Below are positions 27,666-35,736 of a DNA stretch of 64,000 nt, one piece after another (position 1 is the stretch's first letter; each line of letters begins with the position of its first letter). Position numbers and translations under genes: made by a program. The notes under the pieces are model-generated. The model ran no database searches. It saw nothing but the letters and a program-made list of their open reading frames with translations, and was not told where the DNA came from. The stretch spans positions 186,001 through 250,000 of the forward strand of contig NW_014575403.1 in assembly GCF_000803265.1 (NCBI RefSeq). Direction: 5' to 3'. This DNA comes from Ordospora colligata OC4 (Eukaryota > Microsporidia > Ordosporidae).

Positions 27666-29678
27666 ATGACTGGAAAATATCTGGAGTTGAGAAATGTTGC
27701 ATTGAAAGTCGACAACAAAGACATGAAGCGGAGTGAGAAGCAGATTATGCTTTTGAACGGAATGAATGTGAATTTTATGTCAGGGAAGATTACTGCGGTA
27801 ATGGGAGCAAGTGGAAGCGGAAAGACAACGCTTATGTCACTTATTGCTGGATATGTACACTCGAACTCGCTGACGTGCGGAAGCATCTTGCATGAGGAAA
27901 AAGAAAGGGGATGGAACTCATGGTTGAAGAAGATGGTATATCTTGAACAAGATGATTGTTCAATTCCAAAACAAACAGTTGGTGAGTTTATGCAGAATGT
28001 TATTAGAATGCGAACAGGCAAGACCAAAAACGAGACGGATATGGAACACAAAGTGGTCAATGATGTGATGAAAAAGCTGCACATTGATAAAATCAAGGGA
28101 ATGCTGATGGAAGCGATATCTGGAGGAGAAAGGAAGAGGGTGATGATAGCTGCAGAGATGGTTGTTGGAGCAGATGTACTACTGCTTGACGAGCCAACAT
28201 CTGGTCTTGATTCACACCTTGCACTAAATCTGATTATGGGCATCCGTGACTACGCCAAGGAGCACAACAAGATAGTGATTGTAACCATACATCAGCCTGG
28301 ACCAGGACTGTTTGATTTGTTTGATGACCTGCTGTTTATGAACAAAGGATCTGTTGTGTACTTTGGACAAGTAAGTGAGTGTGATGAATTTCTGAAGAAG
28401 AATGGAGTAGAGAGAAAGGGTAAGCTTTCGCTGAGTGAGTTTTTGTTTGAGCTGTTTTCTGAAGATTCAATGATTCCTGAGGTAGTTGATAACAAAGAAA
28501 AAATTCAAGAGATTGCAAAGGCAGCAGCAGCAAGGGGAGAAGAAACCATCAAAGGCAAGGACATGACAACAGGAACGAGGTACAAGGTTTGTTTGCTAGT
28601 TGAGCCTAAAAAGTCGCTGCAGATTGCATTGAGACACATGGCCATTGAGTGGAGAACATGGGAGTTTTTGAGGAGTAGGGCTGTTGAGATGCTCTTTCTA
28701 TTGTTTATTTTCGGATTTCTACCGTATTTTGTACTTGGTAACATTATGGCGGGAGCTTATGTTGAATATAATCACCATAATGATTTTAAAGCGGGCCTTC
28801 CTATAAGAAATACCAAGTTTATTTATGATATGAATTTTAAGGAGATTATTGAGTTGTATAGACAGGATGTTGATCCGTCTTTACACAGCAACATGCTTGA
28901 GACTCCTCTTGTTGAATATCTTGGGTTTAATACAAATATATTTGGACTGATGCCTTGCACCTCGATGCTGGGAGACCTCAGCTATATCACAAGGGAGGTA
29001 AAGAAGGGAGCATATGGGATTCTGACATTGTACTTGTCGGTGTTTATTGCAGAGATTCCGCTTATTGTGTACCGATGTTTTGCCATATGCATGATTTACT
29101 TTGGAATTGGAATGGGAGAAGGAGTTACGTCTTATTTTGTCATAAGACTGTTCATAACATTCATTTTTATGCTCATGACGAATGTTATGCTGAGATGCAT
29201 GTTTTCACCAAAAAACAATGCAGTGCTTTATAGCGCTTGTAATTTGATCATTCATACCATAATGGCAATTACAACAGTACCTATTACTCTGCACATGCTT
29301 AGTTGTTATCCATGCTTTTCGTACTTCAAAAATGCTATATACTTCGTTCTTCTATTCTGGCCATTCAAGTTTTTTAATTCGCTGATGGAAATCGAATACG
29401 TCAAGAAGGTTTGGAACGATGAGATTATTAATAACGAAGAAAACATTCCATACAAGTATTTCTTGAAAGTATTCTTTTTATGGGAACCGGATGTTCAAGT
29501 CATGACCCATAAAATCCTTTTTACATATTCTGCTGAGGCCATTAATGATGATGAGGCCATTAATGATTATGCTATGTGGATGTATGGATGTGCCGGTATT
29601 GTGATGGTGGTTGGAGTTAGTTTGTTTTTACTGGGAAGGAGAGTAAGTCCGCAAATGCGTTTGAAGTTATCTAAATAA
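27666..29678 (+). CDS. ABCG (White-type) half-transporter
   Basis: Membrane ABC transporter in reverse order: nucleotide-binding domain first, six-helix membrane domain second. Walker A GASGSGKT (~47-54), signature ISGGERKRV (~151-159), Walker B VLLLDEPTSGLD (~171-181) and the switch-loop His in TIHQPG are intact. The membrane half begins near residue 330 and ends at the C-terminus (LFLLGRRVSPQ). It must dimerise to function. ABCG proteins move lipids or xenobiotics; the substrate is unknown. The start is the ATG at 27666, preceded by CCCTTGAT; a TTG five codons earlier is not needed. The 670-residue length fits a half-transporter. Confidence 0.93.
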   Translation: MTGKYLELRNVALKVDNKDMKRSEKQIMLLNGMNVNFMSGKITAVMGASGSGKTTLMSLIAGYVHSNSLTCGSILHEEKERGWNSWLKKMVYLEQDDCSIPKQTVGEFMQNVIRMRTGKTKNETDMEHKVVNDVMKKLHIDKIKGMLMEAISGGERKRVMIAAEMVVGADVLLLDEPTSGLDSHLALNLIMGIRDYAKEHNKIVIVTIHQPGPGLFDLFDDLLFMNKGSVVYFGQVSECDEFLKKNGVERKGKLSLSEFLFELFSEDSMIPEVVDNKEKIQEIAKAAAARGEETIKGKDMTTGTRYKVCLLVEPKKSLQIALRHMAIEWRTWEFLRSRAVEMLFLLFIFGFLPYFVLGNIMAGAYVEYNHHNDFKAGLPIRNTKFIYDMNFKEIIELYRQDVDPSLHSNMLETPLVEYLGFNTNIFGLMPCTSMLGDLSYITREVKKGAYGILTLYLSVFIAEIPLIVYRCFAICMIYFGIGMGEGVTSYFVIRLFITFIFMLMTNVMLRCMFSPKNNAVLYSACNLIIHTIMAITTVPITLHMLSCYPCFSYFKNAIYFVLLFWPFKFFNSLMEIEYVKKVWNDEIINNEENIPYKYFLKVFFLWEPDVQVMTHKILFTYSAEAINDDEAINDYAMWMYGCAGIVMVVGVSLFLLGRRVSPQMRLKLSK

Positions 29679-29740
29679 AGCTGACTAAGCTATGTTGTAT
29701 TGTAAATTTGAAGGTAATTACTACAGACCCTGTGCTCTGT

Positions 29741-30073
29741 ATGATTGGATGTATGAGATGGAACAAAAGAAGTGTACATGGATTGAATAAGTATCCAAAA
29801 ACGATACTTGTGGTTGATATGTATGGAACAACAACCAATTTAATGAAAGATTTAGTTAGGTGCCAGGTTAATGGTACCCAAATCGACTTTGAAGAAACAC
29901 AAACACATTATTCGTTGGTGATTGTTTGCAACAACAGGTTCAAATTCAGAGTGGATAATCCGCTTTCGCTTGTGGACTGTGAGATCTGGTTCAGTAGAAA
30001 AGCATTTTCACTAGATGTGTTTATTGATGCACTCCATCATTATTCAGAGTGTGAAATACGTAATGGCGTGTAA
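29741..30073 (+). CDS. Small unrecognised protein (~110 aa)
   Basis: An ORF of 110 codons between the ABCG transporter and the E2 gene, all on the plus strand. The predicted protein is a mix of beta-type segments (KTILVVDMYGTTTN, YSLVIVCNNRFKF) and a C-terminal helix with several Cys and His. There is no signal peptide or membrane helix. I recognise no family. The ATG at 29741 lies 10 bp downstream of CCC; a second ATG at codon 5 is possible. It ends 40 bp before the E2 start. Confidence 0.65.
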   Translation: MIGCMRWNKRSVHGLNKYPKTILVVDMYGTTTNLMKDLVRCQVNGTQIDFEETQTHYSLVIVCNNRFKFRVDNPLSLVDCEIWFSRKAFSLDVFIDALHHYSECEIRNGV

Positions 30074-30113
30074 CAAGGGCAGGATGCTGGTATAGATAGA
30101 GCCCCTGGTGATT

Positions 30114-30599
30114 ATGAAGCATGAATGCATGAATGATTCTCGGCAAAAAGGACACAAAGCATGTTTTGCACAATTCAGACTACAGAATGAACTTGATTCT
30201 CTGCACCATCTTTCTGCAACAAAGCTATTAATGGTTGATGCAGACGATGGATGGTGTGCACAATTTGAATACACAATGATGGTTTTTGAGGGAATATATG
30301 AAGGAAGAGTATTAAGGTTTATGGTGAAGATCCCCTGCGAATATCCATTTAAATCACCAAAGGTGATATGCCTGGATCGTGTATTTCATCCTAATATAGA
30401 TGAAAATGGAAATTTGTGTATGGAAATTCTAAGGTTGGGATGGAAACCTATTTATGGACTTGAATGTATACTTGCAAACCTGCATGTGATATTTGTTGAT
30501 ATATCTGCAGAGGATGCATTGAATACATGTGCAGGGCGCTTACTAGATTCTGATTATGACAAATTCGTAAGAATTGCAAAGGGATCTGAAGATCCTTAG
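30114..30599 (+). CDS. UBC12: Ubc12-like E2 conjugating enzyme (probable NEDD8/Rub1 E2)
   Basis: A 161-residue UBC-fold protein. The HPN motif (HPNIDENGNLC, ~92-102) and the catalytic Cys at ~102 are present, followed by MEILRLGWKPIYGL, which matches Ubc12 (C..ILR..WKPV..L) better than ubiquitin E2s. The N-terminal ~20 residues may be the extension that Ubc12 uses to grip its E1, although the sequence is not conserved. This would place a cullin-neddylation branch in the cell. Divergent positions after the core (VDISAEDALNTCAG) still fit the family. A GTG two codons upstream was ignored; CCCC lies 8 bp before the ATG. Confidence 0.8.
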   Translation: MKHECMNDSRQKGHKACFAQFRLQNELDSLHHLSATKLLMVDADDGWCAQFEYTMMVFEGIYEGRVLRFMVKIPCEYPFKSPKVICLDRVFHPNIDENGNLCMEILRLGWKPIYGLECILANLHVIFVDISAEDALNTCAGRLLDSDYDKFVRIAKGSEDP

Positions 30600-30633
30600 T
30601 GTATTCCAAACGATACAGATCAGATATCTTATT

Positions 30634-30939
30634 TCAACTTGATTTTTGTATGATTGCCACATACTCCATCTGTTTGGATTCTGGGATTTCCTTTATGATA
30701 AAGTCGAATGGAAAGCAAATTTGATTGCCACTTGCAATAATAAACACCGATCCTTTTGCAATCTTCTTATTGATTGTACTTTCAACAAGTTCATAAGGTA
30801 TATTTTGTGGAATCACTACTGCAGAAATTCCATTTGGGCATGTGTAAGTTTCTATATAGCCATACTTCTCCTGAACAAATATCCTCGATGGTGTTCCTCT
30901 ACTTTCAACATTTTCCCATTCTTTAATTCTAGCCTTCAT
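30634..30939 (-). CDS. Small unrecognised protein (101 aa)
   Basis: An ORF of 101 codons whose product looks like a compact beta-rich domain: alternating hydrophobic strands (SRIFVQEKYGYIETYTCP, AVVIPQNIP, GSVFIIASGN) and a final strand EYVAIIQ. No signal peptide, membrane helix or known motif was seen. An in-frame TAG lies immediately before the ATG, which fixes the N-terminus unless it is spliced; no convincing donor or branch site was found upstream. No CCC/GGG start signal is present. It converges on the E2 gene, 34 bp away. Confidence 0.6.
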   Translation of the reverse strand: MKARIKEWENVESRGTPSRIFVQEKYGYIETYTCPNGISAVVIPQNIPYELVESTINKKIAKGSVFIIASGNQICFPFDFIIKEIPESKQMEYVAIIQKSS

Positions 30940-31356
30940 CTATAGAAGGCTTTTCTTCTTCAGTTTTTTCAACACTTCATTCAAGTAATATTGAGCTATG
31001 TGTCGCTTAACAATATTCAGCTACTAAGTCAGCAGGGAATCACTTAACAACATCCCATTGTTATCTAATAATGCATTACTCAATTATTATTCAATTGCTA
31101 TTCAACTTAATCATAACTCAACATTTCACTTAACTAATACATTCAGCTAATGCACCACTCAACTAATATTCAACTAATACATTCAGCTAGTGCGTCATCT
31201 TAAGGTTCATCATCCAACACTGATAATTCATCATCACTCATTAGCAAGCACAAAATTCTTATACACTCTCATTAGCAATCGTATAGCGTGTAATCCCAAA
31301 TCAACCTCCTTTCTAATCAAAATCACAAGATATCAAAAATAAATTCATAACACCTC
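30940..31356. other. 417-bp intergenic region with short direct repeats
   Basis: AT-rich gap downstream of the eS24 gene. A near-exact 22-bp direct repeat, AACTAATACATTCAGCTA followed by A or G and TGC, occurs at 31132-31153 and 31172-31193, and shorter versions of ACTAATATTCAACTAAT surround it. I see no tRNA or protein-coding potential. Confidence 0.6.
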
Positions 31357-31785
31357 TCATTTATTGCTCCTCTTCTCAGCCTTCCTCGTGTTCCTCCTAA
31401 GAGTACCAAACATCTTATAGCTCTTCTTCCTCTCATCCTTCCTAACCCTCCTGGCCTTGATCTTTATCTCTGTTCTTGTCATTTTTGCAACAATGTTCTT
31501 CTTCTCAATTTGTGTCAGCATATCTGCAGATGCATATATCCTTGCATTCATCATCGACCTGTGCGTCCCATACCTGTTATTCATCCCTGCAATCACAATG
31601 TTCTTCTTGTTTGTCTGATACAGCTCCGAAATCTTATCCCGCACCTCTTCCTTTGACGGACATGCCATTCCTGGATGATGCGCAACTACCTCAAGCTCCT
31701 TTCTTGACAAAAGCTTGTTATCTCTCATACCTGTGATCTCAAGCTCCAAACTCTACAGTTAAACTTCTTCAAAGGCACCTACCAT
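31357..31785 (-). CDS. RPS24: Small-subunit ribosomal protein eS24, with a 5' mini-intron
   Basis: Component of the 40S body. Exon 2 encodes LELEITGMRDNKLLSRKELE followed by HPGMACPSKEEVRDKISELY and the basic tail typical of eS24. The conserved N-terminal strand lies upstream of the first ATG in that exon, so the start must be further up. Excising 31753-31782 (minus-strand GT...AG, 30 nt) joins an upstream ATG at 31785-31783 to AGT-TTG-GAG in frame, giving an MSLELEIT start and 132 residues. CCC lies 7 bp before this ATG. The divergent eS30 gene starts 73 bp away and has the same arrangement. Confidence 0.92.
31753..31782 (-). other. 30-nt spliceosomal intron directly after the RPS24 start codon
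   Basis: On the minus strand it begins GTAGGT and ends TTTAACTGTAG. It lies between ATG and AGT without shifting the frame. Branch-type TTTAAC is 5 nt before the terminal TAG's end region, like the intron in the neighbouring RPS30 gene. Without splicing, the frame following the ATG hits stops at once. Confidence 0.85.
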
Positions 31786-31858
31786 TTTGTAAGGGATAAT
31801 TTTTTCCAGCATGATGTTGCATCCACGATATTTTTTCAAGAGATGCAACCCCTTTGAA
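31786..31858. promoter_or_regulatory. 73-bp shared promoter of the divergent RPS24 and RPS30 genes
   Basis: All upstream signals of both genes must fit in 73 bp. Each edge carries the same signal facing its own ATG: CCCTTACAAA before RPS24 and CCCCTTTGAA before RPS30. The middle contains AT-rich TTTTTT and ATATTTTTTC tracts. Confidence 0.7.
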
Positions 31859-32086
31859 ATGGTAAGTGAGACCTTGCAAGCATTCAAGGAGCAAATCTAA
31901 CTTTAGGCAGGCGCTATAACTATCAACAAGGCAGGTAAAGTCAGAAACCAGACACCAAAGGATCCAGTCAAGGACAAAGAACGAAAAGTGTGCGGACGCA
32001 GTAGACAGAGATTGAGATTTGAAAAGAGATCAGAAATTGGATACTTCGATGCAAACGGAAAGATGAAGCTGAATGCTCAGTCTTAA
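31859..32086 (+). CDS. RPS30: Small-subunit ribosomal protein eS30, with a 5' mini-intron
   Basis: Too short to stand out as an ORF and missed unless spliced. Exon 1 is only the ATG (31859-31861). After removal of 31862-31906, exon 2 (31907-32083 plus TAA) reads in frame as AGAITINKAGKVRNQTPK followed by a Lys/Arg-rich middle (KERKVCGRSRQRLRFEKR) and an Asn-Gly-Lys-rich tail. The AGKVRxQTPK core and RxxxRxxFxxR segment are the eS30 (FAU) signature. The 60-residue product has no ubiquitin-like fusion. CCCC lies 6 bp before the ATG. A Cys in the basic core is unusual. Confidence 0.92.
31862..31906 (+). other. 45-nt spliceosomal intron directly after the RPS30 start codon
   Basis: It starts GTAAGTG and ends TCTAACTTTAG, the compact donor and fused branch/acceptor expected of microsporidian introns. 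It interrupts the gene immediately after ATG. Splicing restores a full eS30 frame; unspliced, translation from the ATG would give an unrelated peptide. Confidence 0.9.
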
Positions 32087-32272
32087 GAAATGATAAAATA
32101 AAATCGTTCTTGATCTTTCTATATTGTTAAAGCCTATCAGGCAAGAGTAATAACAAAAAATATTTCTGCCCCTATGCAACCTTCGAAGCTTTCTGGTTAA
32201 TGCCTGGATTGTCAAGTGGATGCATATACAAATGCTAACTATCATATAATTGATAAAGGCATACATTTTAAT

Positions 32273-32683
32273 CTAATTGTACGGTTGCTGTTCTGAATCT
32301 GCAGTGTTCCTCAATTGCTGTTTGTCTTCACTCTGTGACTCATCAATCGTCTTTTGTGCATGTGATGCAGATCCTACTCCACTTGCAACCAGTACCACAG
32401 TGTCTCCCCGAACAAACACATTGCCAAGTCTTCGACTCACTTGCTTTCTTCGTTTTTTTGCTCCCTTGTTCTTACTGCCAGTAACTCCTGTCTCTACTGC
32501 ATCCATAAGTATCATGTTGTAATGCCTGTCATAAGCCACAACACAGCCTATCACCTTCCTATTATTCCGCAGGCTCACAATCACAGGTTTCTTAGTAACC
32601 ATACATCTCCGGATAAGCATAAGAGGCCCCTTCATCTCCATTGCCTCCTTTTCACCAGGACTAGCATTGGTTGGGAGAAACAT
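32273..32683 (-). CDS. SMD2: Spliceosomal core protein SmD2
   Basis: Sm-ring subunit of the spliceosomal snRNPs. Sm1 (GPLMLIRRCMVTKKPVIVSL, RNNRKVIGCVVAYDRHYNM) and Sm2 (NVFVRGDTVVLVAS) motifs are intact. The basic insertion GSKNKGAKKRRKQ between them is typical of SmD2. A polar, Gln-rich C-terminal tail of about 30 residues is extra. The start is the ATG at 32683, three bp after CCC; a GTG three codons upstream was ignored. Its presence fits the introns found in the adjacent ribosomal-protein genes: the genome keeps a splicing machine. Confidence 0.93.
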   Translation of the reverse strand: MFLPTNASPGEKEAMEMKGPLMLIRRCMVTKKPVIVSLRNNRKVIGCVVAYDRHYNMILMDAVETGVTGSKNKGAKKRRKQVSRRLGNVFVRGDTVVLVASGVGSASHAQKTIDESQSEDKQQLRNTADSEQQPYN

Positions 32684-32728
32684 AATGGGCACAAAGCCAA
32701 TATTAAAATACTTGGAAATACTTGTTTA

Positions 32729-33580
32729 TTACGAAACAGCAGGGCAAGTCTTCTTGTGCTTCACAAACCCAACCAAGCGATTAAGAAACTTGTTCGATGT
32801 CTTGTTATGGTAAAAGCTGTCAATAAACCCAGAAATGACTTCATTTGATATCTTCTCCCAATACTTCATTGCAATCTTGATCTCCCACCTGATGTCATCA
32901 AGCTCCTTCTGTATATCAACATTCTTGATTATCTCATCCATCTTCTTACTCATCCTCATTCTTTTTACCTGCAGATACGAAACATTCAGCTCTTTTGCAG
33001 ACATCCCTCTTTCAAGATTCCTTCGCACATACATGTCATAGTTTCGTACTATGTTTGCTATGATTCCGCTTGTGCTCACCCCAAGTGTCCTTCTGGTCGG
33101 CAAAAACATTCCTTGATCCTTCACAAACTTATATATGTCGTCCATCCCCTCTCCCTTGTATGGAACATCATCATGTGCAACAAAGTCAATCTTGTGCTTC
33201 TTTAAAAAGTCCATGGTAAGAACCCAGGGTGCACTTGTTATCACCTCATCCACATATCTACAATGGTATAATCCTTCCGCACGCTCATTCTCATTCATCA
33301 CGAGATTTCCTTTCAGCCTTACTGTTATGTCATCATCTGTCACCCCAACAACCAAGTGAACATTTGGAAACAAATTCTTGGCCTGCTTGAGACTTCTTGC
33401 ATGTCCATAATGAAACAAATCATACACTCCGTCACAGTATATCCTCACCGGTCGATTTGTAGGAACTCTGTACTTAGCAGGTTCCGTATTTATCTCCTCA
33501 TACTCAAATACATTTCCATCTGGATAAGTAGGCGCCATCATAACATATTCCTCATTCACATCATCTGCTCTATCAATCAT
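32729..33580 (-). CDS. PCT1: CTP:phosphocholine cytidylyltransferase
   Basis: Rate-limiting enzyme of the Kennedy pathway, making CDP-choline. The nucleotidyltransferase core shows YCDGVYDLFHYGHARSLKQA (HxGH), then GVTDDD, YHCRYVDEVI and FVAHDD. The second signature, usually RTEGIST, reads RTLGVSTSGII, with Glu replaced by Leu. A helical region follows (~residues 185-245), resembling the membrane-binding amphipathic helix, although it is short. The 283-residue length is below yeast Pct1 (424). The start is the ATG at 33580, preceded by CCCTGT; an upstream TTG is not used. SmD2 follows 45 bp downstream. Confidence 0.92.
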   Translation of the reverse strand: MIDRADDVNEEYVMMAPTYPDGNVFEYEEINTEPAKYRVPTNRPVRIYCDGVYDLFHYGHARSLKQAKNLFPNVHLVVGVTDDDITVRLKGNLVMNENERAEGLYHCRYVDEVITSAPWVLTMDFLKKHKIDFVAHDDVPYKGEGMDDIYKFVKDQGMFLPTRRTLGVSTSGIIANIVRNYDMYVRRNLERGMSAKELNVSYLQVKRMRMSKKMDEIIKNVDIQKELDDIRWEIKIAMKYWEKISNEVISGFIDSFYHNKTSNKFLNRLVGFVKHKKTCPAVS

Positions 33581-33686
33581 ACAGGGCCAATTCTTCAACA
33601 AATAAATAAACCATGCAATCTCTAATCAAATTGCATTCAAATCAAATGATCAAATCATAACCATTTACTTCAAACTCATGCATAAG

Positions 33687-34298
33687 TCATTGGATGTAAT
33701 CAAGATCGTTTGGAATCGCAAATCCTGCATTGAAATCAGTCTTATCCATTGAAAACCTATTGCAAACATAATCCTGCACAACAAAGATGTTATCGATTAT
33801 CTTATTGCATTGATCAACAACACTTTCCTTATCTGAAATAAGCTTTTTATATGCCTCGGGATCAACATCTTGAAACTTGTCTAACTCTCTCCTCAGATCC
33901 TCATCGATCTTCATCAACATGTTTAGCGTCTGTTCAAGCTCATTTCTCTCCTCAGTATACTTCTTAATCTTCTTTTCTTTCTCAACATACATCCTCTTGT
34001 TGTTTATGTTTTCTTCTAAGCGTTCGCATTCCTCTACCAACTGTTTGCATCTCATCCTTTTCTTCTGTGGTCCATCCGATGTAAAAGACCAGTATAGACT
34101 GTTTATGCCAACCTTCTCGTTGAAAATTAGTCCATCGTCAACAAGCTGCTGCAATATATCTTTAATGGTATTGGTAACTATTCCCTTTTTTGATCCTATT
34201 GTCTCTAATTCTTGCAGCTTAAAGAATGATTTGCTCTCCCGTATCATCTCGAGTAAGATTGTCTTCTTCTGGTCAGATTTCATTCTAACTGTTGCCAT
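33687..34298 (-). CDS. MND1: Meiotic recombination protein Mnd1
   Basis: Partner of Hop2 that stimulates Dmc1/Rad51 strand invasion in meiosis. The 203 residues follow the Mnd1 layout. A winged-helix N-terminus has FKLQELETIGSKKGIVTNTI and LVDDGLIFNEKVG, then SLYWSF. A long coiled coil (~85-145) follows, then DNIFVVQDYVCNRFSMDKTDF and a C-terminal IPNDLDYI. The IPxDxDYI ending and the 'GxxxxTxxxxKDxLQxLVDDG' pattern are diagnostic. CCC lies 6 bp before the ATG. It diverges from the next gene with 62 bp between ATGs. It indicates meiotic capacity. Confidence 0.93.
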   Translation of the reverse strand: MATVRMKSDQKKTILLEMIRESKSFFKLQELETIGSKKGIVTNTIKDILQQLVDDGLIFNEKVGINSLYWSFTSDGPQKKRMRCKQLVEECERLEENINNKRMYVEKEKKIKKYTEERNELEQTLNMLMKIDEDLRRELDKFQDVDPEAYKKLISDKESVVDQCNKIIDNIFVVQDYVCNRFSMDKTDFNAGFAIPNDLDYIQ

Positions 34299-34360
34299 CT
34301 CTAAGGGCTTTTATGCCATGTTGCATTAACATATAACCAAAGTCAAAACATGCAACACCC

Positions 34361-35656
34361 ATGAAATCACTTGAGTTAACGGTAGACAATATCAATGCTG
34401 TGTCAATTGAAATGGCAAGGAACAAGGAAATGCTAAGGGAAAATGTAAACCATCTGATAGGATTTATGCTGCAGAGCTTTCCAGAAAAGAATGAACTTCT
34501 AAGCAAGATCAAGGTGTTGAATATGTATCACAAAGCATCCAAGCAGATAGACACCGAGCTAGATGTGATGGATCAGATCGCATTGAATGTGTTTACAGCG
34601 AAAGACATAATAGGAAAAGAGTTTAATGCAAGTATGATCGAGTTGTTTAAGGACCCGAGTACATTCTCAAGAGCATTTGTTATATACTTTTTTAAAAACT
34701 GGAGTGCTAAGCAAGAAAGAATTGATCAAGCCATGAATGCTCTTTCAGATCTTATTCTTTCAGAAACAGGACTTAAAAGTAAATTCTACGGGTTTATGTC
34801 TGAGTTTGAATTTACAGAAGAAAATGCAGAATGTGAATACGAAGATTCTATTGATGATATCAATACAAGTGACAGCCACAGTGATTCAAATATTCAGGTG
34901 GATTGTGAAAATCACATGAATGATGAGCACACAGATGCTTTTAATAGTGAAGATAGTGAAGAAATCAATAAGGTAAATCAGAATCTGTCTGTGATTTTCA
35001 AAAATATGAAGAAGAAGATATCATCAAAATCATTGGTAACGTGTGTCAAAGTTCTTGATGCAATTGAAGCAATTATTGAAAATAACGTATCATGTAAGTA
35101 TGATATTGCTCCGGTTCTTATGTTTATTTCTTGTCACACTCATATCAGCTTAATATTTAAAAGATCCATGAAGCTCATGAAGATTGTGTTCAAACATAGA
35201 GAGTGCACAGACAGGACACACTTATTTGAAATGTTTTGCAGCTTACTACAAGAAAACGAGGACATGGTAAGAATGACAATGCTTATTATTGATGTGTGCA
35301 AAGAAGAATTTGACTGGACTGTGTTCTTCAGATGCACTGAGACAAACAAAAAGATAGATCTTGGACTGATAGACAGGAAGTATTTCTCTCCTGCCTGCTT
35401 CTATGAATTCTTGATTTTCACAGAATTTCCAGAAAGATACCTGAAGTTGGCCAAGCTCATCATCAAGAATGAATCGGACATTGAAATTCTCAAGGCCCTC
35501 AAATGCTCAGTAAGAAGCAATCTTGCTCCGCAATACAATCAACCACTCATACAGGTTATAACATTCAGGATTAATTGTCTTACTCAAAGTAGTAACGGTA
35601 CAGATATTGAAAGCCCAGAAAAACGAATCAAATCAGAATACAATAACACTAATTGA
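34361..35656 (+). CDS. Helical protein with acidic centre (431 aa), unrecognised
   Basis: Predicted all-helical protein in two blocks (residues 1-145 and ~190-410), linked by an acidic, Ser/Asp-rich segment (~150-185). The tail (ESPEKRIKSEYNN) is polar and could hold a nuclear signal. The helical blocks look like degenerate HEAT/ARM-type repeats, but I cannot name a family; a nucleolar or chromatin scaffold is possible. The ATG directly follows CACCC. It is divergent from MND1 and convergent with PCF11 (80 bp). Confidence 0.7.
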   Translation: MKSLELTVDNINAVSIEMARNKEMLRENVNHLIGFMLQSFPEKNELLSKIKVLNMYHKASKQIDTELDVMDQIALNVFTAKDIIGKEFNASMIELFKDPSTFSRAFVIYFFKNWSAKQERIDQAMNALSDLILSETGLKSKFYGFMSEFEFTEENAECEYEDSIDDINTSDSHSDSNIQVDCENHMNDEHTDAFNSEDSEEINKVNQNLSVIFKNMKKKISSKSLVTCVKVLDAIEAIIENNVSCKYDIAPVLMFISCHTHISLIFKRSMKLMKIVFKHRECTDRTHLFEMFCSLLQENEDMVRMTMLIIDVCKEEFDWTVFFRCTETNKKIDLGLIDRKYFSPACFYEFLIFTEFPERYLKLAKLIIKNESDIEILKALKCSVRSNLAPQYNQPLIQVITFRINCLTQSSNGTDIESPEKRIKSEYNNTN

Positions 35657-35736
35657 AGTTTATTTTATTTTATATTCTATTTATATTTGACCAACTGTAT
35701 AGGATCACTAATCTTTGATATGCCTCATACACCGAG

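Noticed and set aside
30940..30975. Possible 5' intron for the 101-residue orphan
   Set aside because: A TATAG precedes the ATG but there is no GTAAGT-like donor or TAAC branch site within a short distance.
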